This document shows positions 22,690 to 34,214 of a stretch of 64,000 bases of DNA, in pieces. Source of the stretch: Tenrec ecaudatus (lineage: Eukaryota; Chordata; Mammalia; Afrosoricida; Tenrecidae); contig NC_134546.1 of the NCBI RefSeq assembly GCF_050624435.1, forward strand, positions 79,959,700-80,023,699. Reading direction: 5' to 3'. Numbering within the stretch: position 1 is the first letter of the stretch; every line of letters starts with the position of its first letter. Both the position numbers and the translations under genes were made by a program. The notes beneath the pieces were generated by a model. It was given only the letters and a program-made list of their open reading frames with translations. It did not search any database and was not told the DNA's origin.

Positions 22690-23945
22690 ACATTTGGTTG
22701 TGAACATTTTCATCGTTGTTATGTGTCATTGGTTTACTTCAAACATTGAGTTCAATTGTGGAAAAACTAATAGCATTCTCCTTGCAAACAAGAGTCAGAC
22801 AAATATGTCCCTTATCACCACTCTTATTCACCTTTGTCCTGGAAATATTAGTGAGAAATATTACATAACAATACAATTGGGCAAACAAAAGGTAAATTTC
22901 TCATTATTCACAGACATAATATTCAATGTATAAATAAACAAAGATGAGACAGTTTGTGTGACAATATGTCAAAATATAAGATTAACACAAAAATTGTAAA
23001 TAATATTACTGTAAACCAATGAAGAGAGCGCTGGAAAAAAAGCAACAAAGAAAATTATCATTTAAAATAGCCACACAAAAGATGAAATACCCAGGATTAA
23101 AACAATCCAGAGAAATAAAATATGTGTACAAACAAAACTATAGAACAATGCAGCCAGAATGTTACTTAGAGTGAAGGATGACAAGACTTTATCTGACACA
23201 TATAGGAAATGTCAGCAGAGAACAGTTGCTGAAGCAGAACATCATGCTTGGTAAATAAGAGGGTCAGTGAAAAAGTGGAATACCTTCAACACAATGGATT
23301 GACACAGTAGCTGCATGCATGGGATCAAACAATAGAACAATTATGAGTTTAGCGCAGGACTAGATAGTGTTTCCTTGTGTTGTGCATGGGGTTGCTATAA
23401 GTCAGAAACCTATTCCACGGTACCTAAGAACAACAAGAAACCAAAAGAGACCTACACAAGTAGAAGAATAGCTCATGTACCTGGATAAGAAGAATCAGTA
23501 TCATATAAATATAAATGTCACTGAAAACAATCTCTAATTACAACAAAATAATGACCAAGTAGCAACTTTAGTCTATACAGAAATGTTAAAAGTAATTATC
23601 ACCTTCATATGAGCAGGGAAGATATGCAGGATAAGCAATAAACTGTAAAAAATGAAGAATGAAGTAAGAGACCTACAACTACCCAGCCTCAAAAACAGCC
23701 ACAGCAGTCAAAACCACATGGTACTTTGGAAAACATATAAAAACATTCAACAAAGGGCCAAAAAAAAATATTGAATGGGAAAGAATTTCTTGATTCAACA
23801 AATGGTGATTGCAAATTCGATCTCCATATCAAGGAGAATCACACAGGACTCATACCTATTCCCATGAACAACAACAAACTCAAGATTGATTTAAAAAAGA
23901 CGAAAACAATTTACACATAGTGGGTGGGAGAAAACATTAAAGAAC
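22690..23945 (+). mobile_element. L1 ORF2 fragment, interrupted by an RTE piece
   Basis: 22790-22935 reads as the reverse-transcriptase palm region of L1 ORF2; the catalytic FADD-type block appears as SLFTDIIF, altered. After the RTE insert the copy resumes at about 23460 and runs to the ORF2 C-terminal region ('gtcaaaaccacatggtac', 'attgaatgggaaagaatt'). Stops occur throughout. Confidence 0.75.
23165..23455 (+). mobile_element. RTE (BovB-like) LINE 3' end
   Basis: Contains 'catcatgcttggtaaata', 'caatggattgacacagta' and 'ggggttgctataagtcag', and ends in 'ggtacctaagaacaacaag', the afrotherian RTE 3' terminus. It sits within the L1 fragment. Confidence 0.75.
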
Positions 23946-23949
23946 TAGA

Positions 23950-24905
23950 AGAATATTGTATGTTTCACCGGTGCTATATTGTACACTGGATGGTTCATTC
24001 GTTCCTTGTGACCCTTCTGTGAGGAGATGTCCAATTGTCTACAGATGGGCTTTGAGTCTCCACTCCAACCTCCCTCATTCCCATTAATGTTGGTTTTTGG
24101 TCTAAATATCCCTGATAACTGATCCTGTCGACAATTCATGGTCACACAGGCTGGTGTGCTTCTTCCATGTGGGCTTTTAAGCCTTTAAAACCCCAGATGC
24201 TCTATCTTTCTATAGCTGGGCACCCTCTGCTTTATTCATTACACTGTTTTTGCACTTATTTTGTCTTCAGCGATCATGTCAGGAAGGTGAGTACCATAGA
24301 ATGCCATGTTTTTATAACAAAGTGCTATTTCATTAAGGGGATACTTCAGTAGAGAACCAATATCTATCTGCTACCTTAATAATATAAATATATACATAGA
24401 TTTATGTCCATATCATTATATATAAATATATGTATATATATGCACCTGTATTTATAACTCTATAGATGTCCTTTCCCTCCCAGTTCATTCCTCTAGTTCT
24501 TTGATGCTTTGCATGCACACACACATTATCCTGACCCCAATTCTACATTACAAATCCGGCTAGACTGCAGCAAGTACTGACTAGACAAAGAGATCTGTAC
24601 CAGTGATCTCTAAGAGCTCTCGACACATGGAATTCAGGATAGATAAACCCCTCAGGTACCATAATGGGAGTAACTCTACCATGATGGTGAGGGAAAGGTC
24701 GGGGGAGTAATGGGAAACCTATCGCAATGATGGAGGTACAACACCCCCCACCCAGGGTGATGAACAAGAAGAACATGGATTAAAGAAAGCTGTGGACAGT
24801 GTAAGATATGAAAATAATAACAATCACTTATCAAGAGTTCTGAGAGTGGGAGGATGGGGCAGGGAGGAATAAAATGAGGAGCTGATACCAGTGTTTGCAT
24901 ATGTC
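23950..24905 (+). mobile_element. L1 3'-UTR copy with 5' inversion
   Basis: 23950-24360 matches the L1 3' UTR in antisense; 24470-24905 matches the following part in sense, joined by an AT-rich stretch. This is the signature of twin-primed L1 insertion. The right end stops inside the consensus and abuts the V relic at 24907, whose leader and acceptor are missing. Confidence 0.7.
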
Positions 24906-24906
24906 A

Positions 24907-25232
24907 ACTGTAATGTGCAACTGGTTGAGTCTGAAGGAGACTTGAGGGAGCATTAAGACATCTTTGAGATTCTAATGTGAAAACTCTGGATTCACTTTTC
25001 ATAGCTCTTCCAAGACCTGTATCAGCCAAGTTCCAGGCCTGCAGTGGGTCTTATTAGTACTGTTGATATCCTATGTTATACAGATTCCATGAAAGCTGGT
25101 TTACCATCTCCAGAGACATTGCCAAGAACACACTGTATCAGTGAAAGGACAGTCTAAAAGTCAATCACACGTCCATGTATAATGGTGGGGAAGATACACA
25201 GAGAGAAATCAGAGTGAGTACAGATACAAACC
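24907..25232 (+). pseudogene. IGHV pseudogene, VH3-like, without leader
   Basis: Begins with 'tgcaactggttgagtctg' (QLVESEGD-like FR1). It keeps FR2 pieces ('caagttccaggcctgcag') and FR3 ('accatctccagagacatt', 'aacacactgtatcag'). The acceptor and leader are absent because the L1 copy ends here. An RSS relic follows: cacagag (25197-25203), a 20-bp spacer (3 short), and atacaaacc (25224-25232). Multiple frameshifts. Confidence 0.8.
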
Positions 25233-25557
25233 TCCTATGCAGGGAGGGAGCAGTGTTGCAGGGCTCTGTATGGGCATCAAATGAAGGAAGGATTCTGACT
25301 CATGAGCATCTGGAGAGGGAGTTTCTAGTCTGAGTTTCTATTGTGATCCAGGGTTCTTCATCTCAGTTTCCCGCTGGGAATTTATGTGTTTGTTTTTTTA
25401 TGATTCAGTGCCTATCCTTAATATCTGTGAATTCAAAGTTGTATTGTAAGAGAAGAAAACATTCTCATAGAGAGAAAAACAGCCAACCAAAATGAGCTTG
25501 TTCCATAGGGAGTAGAAATTTTCCAGGGGTGATCAGCATATATTTTGAGAAGGTCAG

Positions 25558-26082
25558 TGTGTTAGTTCTGGTGGACTGGAGAAACAAATTCATAGATACT
25601 CCTACATGTATAGGAAAAAGCTTTACATAAAAATCAATGGTACAGTGAGGAAACATACCAGTCCAGTCCAGATCAAGTCTATACGTCCAATATTAGCCCA
25701 TATGTCTGATACCATTCTGTAAATTCCTCTTTAGACTCATGCAACACATGATACAATGCTGAGTGCAAAAAGATCACAGGCTAGTGGGTGGAAAATTTTG
25801 TGGATCCAGTGGTATTAGAAGCATCTTAATGCTGGCGTGGGCCTCCACGTGGCTCCTCCAGCTCCAAGGTTCTGGCTGCCATTAGCATATCGCTATGTGG
25901 TTTGTCAACAGCAATGTCTCACAGGGAGAGAGTGTATCTAGCCTTCAGTGAGCTATTTATCTCCTTCTCACCTCCAAATGAGGTCATTAAGGTGCGACCT
26001 GATTGACAGGCTAGACTCCATCCCTTGCAAGTTGACAAGAGATCATGTAACTGCCAGTCGAAGTATCTTTCAGGCAGACTCA
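25558..26082 (+). repeat. LTR-like interspersed repeat, copy 2
   Basis: Starts tgtgttagttctgg and ends about gtaactgcca, with family blocks 'gagaaacaaattcatag', 'tccaatattagcccat' and 'aaggtgcgacctgattga'. Flanks share only a few bases (gtc). No coding content. Confidence 0.65.
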
Positions 26083-26089
26083 GTGGAGT

Positions 26090-26276
26090 GCCTGGGTAGT
26101 GATAACTGTTAAGGACTCAACTAATGGCTGTAAAGTTGGTGGTTTGAAACTTGGTGTCATTGATTCAAGTACAATATAGTGTAAAAAGTTGCTTTTCGCC
26201 CAAACTAAAATTCTGCTGACATTGATCAGTTCCAACTCATAGTAATCCTAGAGGGCAGACTAGAACTGCTCCTATA
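26090..26276 (+). mobile_element. AfroSINE-type SINE
   Basis: 'ggactcaactaatggctg' and 'gttggtggtttgaaac' resemble the tRNA-derived head (A and B box region) of afrotherian SINEs; 'cagttccaactcatagta' at 26228 resembles an RTE-like body sequence. Diverged. AfroSINEs are known only from Afrotheria. Confidence 0.6.
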
Positions 26277-28149
26277 AGAGGTGGGGAAAGGAAAACAAAA
26301 GGATGAATACAAGTAAGAAAAGGGTAGTGGGGTCATGGGGCATTAATCTACCCAAGGGGAGGGTATTGTTTATATCTCCACAGGGAAAGTGGGACCAGAC
26401 TTCAACCCAGTGTCGCAAGGTGTGAATGCAATATCCCGGCGTGGAGGAGGGAACCGGTGGAGAGGTCTGGGAGGCTGGCCCCAGCACCATAAATTAAGTG
26501 GATTCCTGCCCCTCCCCTGAAAAGAATTTGTTCCAAAGGACGACATTGACTCTGCAGCTATGGGAGATGGACATATTTGATCAGAGCACACGGGAGCAGA
26601 TGAAGGGGCAGGAGGAGAGGGTGGAGCACAGCCTGGCCCACCAGGCCGTGATGATGATGTTCCTGAGTAGAGCAGCCAGTCCACAGAGGGAACAACATGG
26701 CTGGCCCTACTATGAGACATGATGCCCCTCAGTGACTAAGGGCGATACAGGGGACAGCACCAGAGACACGGTGTGGGAATTGCACCTGACCTGATCCCAC
26801 CACACCGAGGCAAATCACTGGGGGAGTGCAGCGGAACAGCAAGGGAATGGAGTGGCAAGGTCCCCAGGGAATGCTGAAAGTGGACTTTGGGGCCAGGGCG
26901 TGGTGCCCCAACAGACTGGACTGGAAAACGCTCCTAAGGGCCAGCAAATGGTCCCTGAACTAACTACAAGCTTTTCTCTTGTGAACTGTTTTGTTCTGTT
27001 CTTTTTCAGTGGTTTGTTTTTGTTGTTTTGTTGTCTGGTTGTATACTGTTGCTTTGTTTTCCTCTGTCTAGTTTTCGTGCATGTTAGTGACTCAACAGGT
27101 CTGTCTGAATAGGACAGGCTGGATGAACTATCTGGAGGAAAAACAACGGGACCGACAGTTATGGGGGGACTTGGGGTGGGGGGTAGGGGGGGTAAGGAAG
27201 TGGTGTTAACAAACCCAGGGACAAGGGACAAACATGGGACCCCAAATGGAAGAGAGGGGGAGTGGCAGGCCTGGTGGGAAATGATCAAGGGTAAGGTTGC
27301 TTAGAGAAGAGGTATACTCTAGCCCAGGTGGCGATGAAGCATGGTAGTAGGGCAGGAGGAAGGTCAAGGGAGATGGAGGAAAGAGCTAGGAGTCAAAGGG
27401 CATTCATGGAGGTCTAGACAAAGACATGTACATGCAAATATATATAGGAGGATGGGGAAATATATCTATGTGTCTATATTTATAGGTCAAGTATTAAGGT
27501 GGCGGAAGGACCTTGGGCCTCTACTCAAACACTCCCTCAATGCATGAATACCTTCTTTTATTAAATTGGAACTCTATGATGCTCACTCTCCCAACACAAC
27601 GGCTGGAGCCAAAGTGGGTGAACAAGTAAATGTGGTGAAGAAAGCTGATGGTGCCCGGCTATCAAAAGAGATAGTGACTGGGGTCTTAAAGGCTTGAAGA
27701 TAAACAAGCGGCCATCTAGCTCAGAAGCAACAAAGTCCACATGGAAGAACACACCAGCCAGTGTGATCGAGTGGTCCCAAAGGGATCAGTTACCAGGCAT
27801 CAAAGAACAAAAAATCATATCATTGACTGCACACCTCCATGATAGGATCGCTGAAGACAAATGGGTGCATAAGCAAATGTGGTGAAGAAAGCTGATGGTG
27901 CCCGGCTATCAAAAGAGATAGTGTCTGGGGTCTTAAAGGCTTGAAGTTGAACAAGCGGCCATCTGGCTCAGAAGCAAATAAGCCCACATGGAAGAAGCAC
28001 ACCGGCCAGTGCGATCACGAGGTGCCCAAGGGACCAGGTATAAGGCATCATGCAAAAAAAAAAAAGATATAAGTGTGTGTATGTATGTGTATATATGTGT
28101 ATATGTATATATGTATGTGTATATATGTATATATATATATCATATTAAA

Positions 28150-28207
<58 letters not shown>

Positions 28208-28975
28208 TATTAAATGAAGGGGGAAGCGCAGAGTGGAGACCCAAGTGTCGGCCAATGGAGATCCCCTCATAGAGGGGTTTAGGAGAGGAGATGGGTTAAT
28301 TAGGGTGTGAGGTAGTATCGATGAAGAACACAGCTTTCCCCCAGATCCTGGATGCTTCCTCCCCCCAACTACCATGATCCGAATTCTACCTTGCAGGGCT
28401 GGATAGGACAGAGGCTGTACACTGGTACATATGAGGGTTGGAGGTACAGGGAATCCAGGGTGGATGATACCTTCAGGACCAAGGGCGTGAGGGACGATGC
28501 TGGGAGAGTAGAGGGTGAGTGGGTTGGAAAGGGGGAACTGATTACAAGGATCCACATGTGACCTCTTCCCTGGGAGAGGGACAGCAGAGAAGGGGGGAAG
28601 GGAGACTCCGGATAGGGCAAGATATGACAAAATAACGAGGTATAAATTACCAAGGGCATATGAGGGAGGGGGGAATCGGGGGGGGGGAAGAGGACTTGAT
28701 GCAAGGGGCTTAAGTGGAGAGCAAATGCCTTGAGAATGATTGGGGCAGGGAATGTATGGATGTGCTTTATACAATTGATGTATGTATATGTATGGATTGT
28801 GGTAAGAGTTGTTTGAGTCCCTAATAAAATGTAAAAGAAGAAAAGAGAAAAAAATGATTAGGGCAAAGACTGTACAGATGTGCTTTATACAATTGATGTA
28901 TGTATATGTATGAACTGTGAAAAGAATTGTATCAGCCCCAATAAATTGTTAAAATAAAAAAATTTAAAAAAAAAA
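26277..28975 (+). mobile_element. L1 3'-UTR copy, long form, with internal and tail duplications
   Basis: About 2.7 kb of the L1 3' UTR with no ORF2 attached. It has an internal tandem duplication of about 248 bp (compare 27631 and 27879 onward), a (TA)n tract at 28077-28207, and its 3' end twice (about 28737-28853 and 28855-28972), each followed by an A-rich stretch. Antisense frames here, up to 189 codons, are chance frames in repeat sequence. Confidence 0.8.
28077..28207. repeat. (TG/TA)n microsatellite
   Basis: Mixed TG/TA then nearly pure TA dinucleotides, with 'catattaaatga' repeated on both sides. Confidence 0.95.
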
Positions 28976-29559
28976 GATTTCCAAACCTGTATTTCCCTTA
29001 TGAGATTATTCTACCACAAATTCTCCCACAGAGCAGTTGGTGGGTCTGAATGTTTGAATTTTCATTTTACAGCTAGGCAAGTCACCACTGTCCTACTAGG
29101 GTTGGTAGCTCTAACCTATTTATCAGTGATTTTAAAAAAATGTTTTATTCTGTCGAACAATCATCATAGTTTATAATAATGTATTTTGATACCTTGCTGT
29201 TTTTCCTCCAGACTCTTCCCCTAGATCCGGGGTCAACAAATTTATTGTTTGAAAAAGACCTCTGAAAACCATAATTTATGATTCCATTGGTCATATAGTC
29301 TTGGAGACAATTATTCAACCTTACTGATTGTGAAAACAAAAGCAAGCAGCAGAGAAGGACATAGCTGTGTGCTAATAGAATGCTATTCCCAAAGACAGGC
29401 ACAGGGCCATGAGCCTGTTAGCCAAAGCCCTACACTGAGGGTCTGTGTATGTAACAGATGATGGTCTGTTTCTTTTCTAAAAACATTTATTGGAATTTCA
29501 AGCACATATGATACAATTCAACAATTCATTCATATCAAGAAGAGGCATACACGTCAGAC
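28976..29559. other. no gene recognised
   Basis: Non-coding; the 85-aa antisense frame at 29145-29402 has no domain. Confidence 0.5.
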
Positions 29560-30185
29560 TTCTCTACAGTAGGAGCAGCTAGCCTGCCACTACCCCTCAC
29601 CCCTAAAAATTTTCGCGAGCACCGAATTCTTCTCCACCCGTCCCCTGGTGAGGGGCGCCTCCCAGCTGATGAGGTGACCCTTGTCTGTGGTGCACAAACA
29701 GCAGAGACACTGACAGAGGAGCACTTCAGCAGCTTGGCAGCCCCACATTCCCTCCTCACTGATCCCTAGTAACAGCTTCCAAACCAGCACAATCTCAAAG
29801 GATATTGACACAGCAGCCAAGCTCATTGGGACCGGGACTGGAACAGTTTGAGTGGTATCTCCGGAGCCTGCATTAGGACTGGGTTTGGGAGCCTCATCCT
29901 GGGTTATGCCAGGAACCCTTCTCTGAAGCAGCCACTCTTCTCCTACGCCATGCTGGGCTTTGCCTTCTCGAAGGCCCTTGGGCTTTTCTGCCTGATGGTG
30001 GCCTTCCTCGTGCTTTTTACCATGTGAAGGAGCTGTCTCCACCCCCCACATTTGTCTCACATCTGTCTGCCCAATATGTTCCTTTCCCTGCACCTCACTG
30101 GGCAGCCTGGGGAGAATAATTGGCTCAGAGTTTGACAGAGGGAAGACAAATAAATACTGTATTAATAAAGATGGTTCTTTTTTTA
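29560..30185 (+). pseudogene. ATP5MC2: ATP5MC2 processed pseudogene (ATP synthase subunit c)
   Basis: Plus-strand sequence aligns with the subunit c precursor. The import-peptide region (about 29610-29780; 'cttcagcagcttggcagc' fits the MC2 paralogue) is followed without introns by the mature protein: [10 protein letters not shown] at 29805, [15 protein letters not shown] at about 29888-29930, and [12 protein letters not shown] plus a stop near 30028. The parent protein is the proton-translocating c-ring of mitochondrial ATP synthase. Here there are frameshifts in the presequence and an in-frame stop after GTGTV. A 3' UTR with aataaatactgtattaataaa and a short T/A run at 30178-30188 confirms retroposition. 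The 210-aa minus-strand frame over this region is a shadow. Confidence 0.88.
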
Positions 30186-30229
30186 AAAATGTTGGGGGCA
30201 TACAATCATCATCAACTATCAATTAAAAG

Positions 30230-31440
30230 TTTTTCTTCCTTTTGTTCATATCATTAAATTTTTATTTTGGCAAAAAGTACACAGCAAAACATTCTCCAAT
30301 TCAACCACTATTATATGTACAATTGAGTGTCCTTGATTATACTCTTCATGTTTACAACCATTATTGATATCCTTTTCAAAATTATCCCACCACCATTAAT
30401 ATAAACTGACTTTCCCCCTAAGAAACAACCCTATCTCCTTCACCCATGGCAACCACTGGTCAAGCTTTCTGTTTTAAAAATAGATGTATATAATATTCAC
30501 ATATCATACACTTACAGGGATAAATATTTTTAAAGTGTTGTACAATATATATGCATATATATCATAATGAATTCTTATGTTCCCTCCCCTTCCCACAGTC
30601 ATTGTTTGCTCCCAAAATGTCCTCACCATTCCTATTCCTCTGCTCCCAAAGTGCCCAACAGACCATTGCATCAGTTATTGTCTCTATGAATCCGCACCTT
30701 CTGTGCTTTGCAAATTTGGAAACCCAATAACAACAACAAAAAACAAAACCAAAATAAAACAGCAAGAAGAAAATAATAATATTAAGATAAAATGAAAATA
30801 AAGAGTAAGAAAGGAAAGACTACCATCAATATTTGAAAGTTCAGCAAAACAAAATTCGTCATGGAACAAGTGATAAATAATTCACCTTAGAGCAAATTCT
30901 GGTTGGATCGAGGTGGGTCAACTGACAAATTATCATGTTATGCCATGGTCCAATCCACCATGATCAAGGTAACAATCATCTCTGACACTAAAGCTTTTCA
31001 AGGGGATCTGCCAGAGGTTTACTATGACTAGATATTCTTCAGATGGATTTTTTTGAGTTCTCACTGTTCACCTACCCTTTGAAAAAATTGGATGTTCATA
31101 ATTTGAGCTCTGAATCTTTTTCTTTCATCATATTTGAATTTAAGTGTCACTATTTTTGGATCACACATACTGGTGTGCTTCTTCATTTTGGACTTAACTT
31201 GAAACCTCACTTAGATGGCTGCTTGTTTGAAGACAATTCTTTAAGACCCCAGATAATTGATAGCCTGGCACCATCTGCTTTTTTCACCACACTTTGTTGT
31301 AATGCCCTTATCTTCATTGATTTTTCAATGAAGGTAAGTATTGAGCAGAGCCATGTTAAGATCCTGTACACAGAATATGATCAACTAGAGGATAGATCTA
31401 GCTAAACCTTGTCATAAACCATGGGTACCTCTACCGAGTG
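30230..31440 (-). mobile_element. old L1 3'-UTR-type repeat, antisense
   Basis: The minus strand shares blocks with other L1 3' UTR copies ('ctggtgtgcttcttca', 'tttaagaccccagata', 'ctggcaccatctgctttt'). Strongly diverged; the left part (30230-30540) may be a separate old fragment. Confidence 0.55.
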
Positions 31441-31479
31441 CCTGGAAAGTGAACATGTGAAACCCTACAACTGTATTAG

Positions 31480-31980
31480 CCTGGGAGGACTAGAAAAACA
31501 AATTTCATAGACATACATGTGTAAAAGATAGGACTTTATATCAAAGAGCAATTGTGCATTAAGAAAGCATACCAGCCCAGTCCAGTCCAACTCCCTAAGC
31601 CTGACATTAGCCCATATATCCGATACCAGACTATAAATTTCTCTTCACACTCACGCAACATATGCACTGATGCCGACTGCAGGAAGACCACATGCTAGAG
31701 TGTGGAAAGTCTTTTGGAGCCAGTGGAGGTGGAAACATCTCAGCCCTGTCAGGGGTCTCCACGTTGTTCCTTCAGCTCCAGGGCTCTAGTGTAGCTCCAT
31801 GTGTCTTGTTCTCATGAATGTCTCATAGGGCGTGGTCCTGTGTCCTGCCTCCAGAGAGCTATTTCTCTCCTTAGCGCCTCCAAATTATGTCATCAAAAAT
31901 GCACCCGGATTGACAGACTAAACTCCACCCCTCCATTCTTAACTCTCAAATTGACAACAGATTATGAAACTACCACAACA
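31480..31980 (+). repeat. LTR-like interspersed repeat, copy 3
   Basis: Starts tgtattagcctggg and ends about actacca. Flanked by caac on both sides, a possible 4-bp duplication. Same family as 25558 and 37582. Confidence 0.65.
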
Positions 31981-32715
31981 ACCATGGAGGCAGATGAAGA
32001 GGAAGACAGGAAAAGAGAAGTAGGAACCTTTTCTATTTGTTTTGTACCTTACTTATTTTTATCTTTATGTTATTATTGTTTTTCTTTGTTTCATTTTATC
32101 TTTGTTTTTAATTGTTTTTGTTATTGTCTCCCTGTTTGGAAGCAAAAAAGAAGTGGATGCATAGAGACAATAACTGAGGCAATGGTTTATATGGAAGGGG
32201 GAGGGGAATTGGGGAGCAATCAGTGGATCTGTGAGGCAGGAGGGAGCATTAAGCTTATTTTGATGATGGACTTACAACTCTTTTTTAAAAGTGTTTTAAG
32301 TCTGGAAATGTGAATGTTGTATCAGGAACATTACTAAAGAAAGGCAAGAATGAAATCAAGCCAAGCTTAATCTATGGTTAGCATGTGTGAAGGGGAAGAG
32401 TTTTTGCATAGGGGGCAGTGAATTAATTTTAATGACGGTAGAACAATATGAAGGGGGATAAAAATAATGGTTGTACAACATGAAAAGAATACTCAATGGC
32501 ACTGAATTACACATGCAGAAGTTGTTGAACTGGTGAAAGTTTTGTATACATTTTTCCAAGTATGTGAAATATATTACATGAATAATGATTATGGAGGGGG
32601 AGAAATTGTTCTATAATTGACTGTGGTAAAGATTATACAATTCTTCTTGATATGGTTGAAGTATTGAATTATATGATGAGTGGAAAAGTGTCAATAAAGT
32701 GTTTTGCTTTGTTTT
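31981..32715 (+). mobile_element. L1-type 3'-end repeat
   Basis: Non-coding, ending 'gtgtcaataaagtgtttt'. It is similar in layout to the antisense repeat at 30230-31440 ('tggatgcatagagacaat' against its complement). The 170-aa frame at 31801-32313 crosses the repeat boundary and is not a gene. Confidence 0.5.
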
Positions 32716-33313
32716 AAGAGAAGTGGACACTCACAAATGTTCATCATTTTACCTTCCACTTTAACTCAACAGCCTGCACACTCATGGGTTACCCTTGTCC
32801 TAAGGGTAGAACTGGGCTGCACAGAGAGAAAGTGGAACATTCCTAGGAAAATAGTATCCCCAGGAATTCCCTTCATTATGGCTCACACCTCAGGCCAACT
32901 GCCTGCATTTCTACAAATCTACCCATGGTTTTCAGGAAGAACTTGTTTGTCCATAATCAGTGCAAATGATGAAGGGTAGAGATTGTCCATGCATAACAGG
33001 GGTCAGGAAAATCACCTCTAGAGGCCATTACTCAGCTGCTCCTACTAAGAGCCATCCTCCTTCTGCTTCCACAAGCACAGCACATGTGAATCACCTACAG
33101 TAAAATATGGTAACAGAGCTCCAAGTCACACATGAAAGTCAGGCTTCTTAGGTCTTCATCCTTACCATGTTAATCAGAGATGCCTGTGGAGGTGACACCC
33201 TTCTGGATTCTTCTTGGTGACATGAATGTCCTACCCTGTAAGCACCTTCATGTCAAAAGCAGTGCTTTTCATCTAAGATTGGTTTTAAATTATATTTCCC
33301 CCCTTATTCCTAG

Positions 33314-33620
33314 GTGTGATCGTGCAGGTAGAGCTGCTACAGACCAGTCGTGAGTTGGGAAAGCTATGTGCTATGTCTCAAAGTGCTATGTCTAGCTTCC
33401 AGGTCTGAAGATATCAAGTTTCTAGATCTAAAAGGCTCTGGGAAACACAACCTGTGTTAGGTGGCACAGAAGCTTTGTGATGAGTCTTAGCAACAACTAA
33501 GTTTTCACATATTGATGCATTGCAACCACTATAGCTCAACCAGCTGCATGTGTTTTAACAATGTGAAACCTGAGGACACTGACATGTAAAATGCAGGAAA
33601 TGTACCAGGAGACACAATGA
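33314..33620 (+). pseudogene. probable IGHV relic, strongly decayed
   Basis: After an acceptor-like 'ttattcctag' (33313) comes 'gtgcaggtagagctgcta', matching a V-exon start (VQVELL). FR3-like 'aatgtgaaacctgaggac' with 'actgacatg' lies near 33570. The FR2/CDR2 stretch is not alignable by eye, and I find no credible RSS (only cacaatg at 33613 without a nonamer). Confidence 0.5.
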
Positions 33621-34214
33621 AGGCTTAATGGTCAAACATCTCAAGCATCACAACACTAATTGGGCAGCAGAGGGAGCTCAGGGTACATGGGACACAGTCT
33701 TTTCCACAGGAGCAGGTGCAGGGGATGCCAAGTGTTTGTTTGCTCTTGTTTCTGGATTTTCCCAATTCACCCACGTAGAGAACCACTCTAAGGACACTTC
33801 AGCAACTACGTTCGCATGCCTCTTATTTTCCTGGAGGGCAGATCCTACAAACTAAAATCCCATGTTCTTCCTGAGAAGATAGTGGAGAAAGAAATCACAC
33901 TAGGGACAAGTTGAAATCAATCCCTCAAGGACCAGTAGTCTCTCTATGCCGTTAAATTCTGACTTCCATGTGCTTCACTCAACACAATCAGTTTCTCTCC
34001 ATCCTAATTCTTTTTTCCAAATTACTGTAGGCTGAAACTGTATGTGTGTGAATCCCAGCCCAAGTATCTCCTGTGAAGAGAAAACCAAACCAAACCTGAT
34101 TTTACCATTTCTGAAATAACTGACAGGTGTATGTATTTTTGAAACTTGGAGAAACTGACATTTTGAGATTCTAAATAAAGCATCAAAGTGTCTCAGAGTC
34201 AATATAAATCACAT

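Noticed and set aside
26815-27288. 157-codon minus-strand frame, similar to 60169-60630
   Set aside because: Antisense of L1 3' UTR, proline-rich because of the G-rich UTR; repeated in each copy.
28077-28207. direct-repeat array as a CRISPR-like or satellite structure
   Set aside because: Simple TA/TG dinucleotide microsatellite inside an L1; no spacers.
28205-28774. 189-codon minus-strand frame
   Set aside because: Lies wholly in an L1 3' UTR copy; the same antisense frame recurs in other copies (for example 54460-54951) with no domain. It is a chance frame in a repeat.
29590-30222. 210-codon minus-strand frame
   Set aside because: Antisense shadow of the ATP5MC2 processed pseudogene.
31801-32313. 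170-codon plus-strand frame
   Set aside because: Crosses from an LTR-like repeat into an L1-type repeat; no domain; the hydrophobic stretch comes from a T-rich run.
33613-33645. possible RSS after the 33.3-kb V relic
   Set aside because: cacaatg has no acceptable nonamer at 23 bp.
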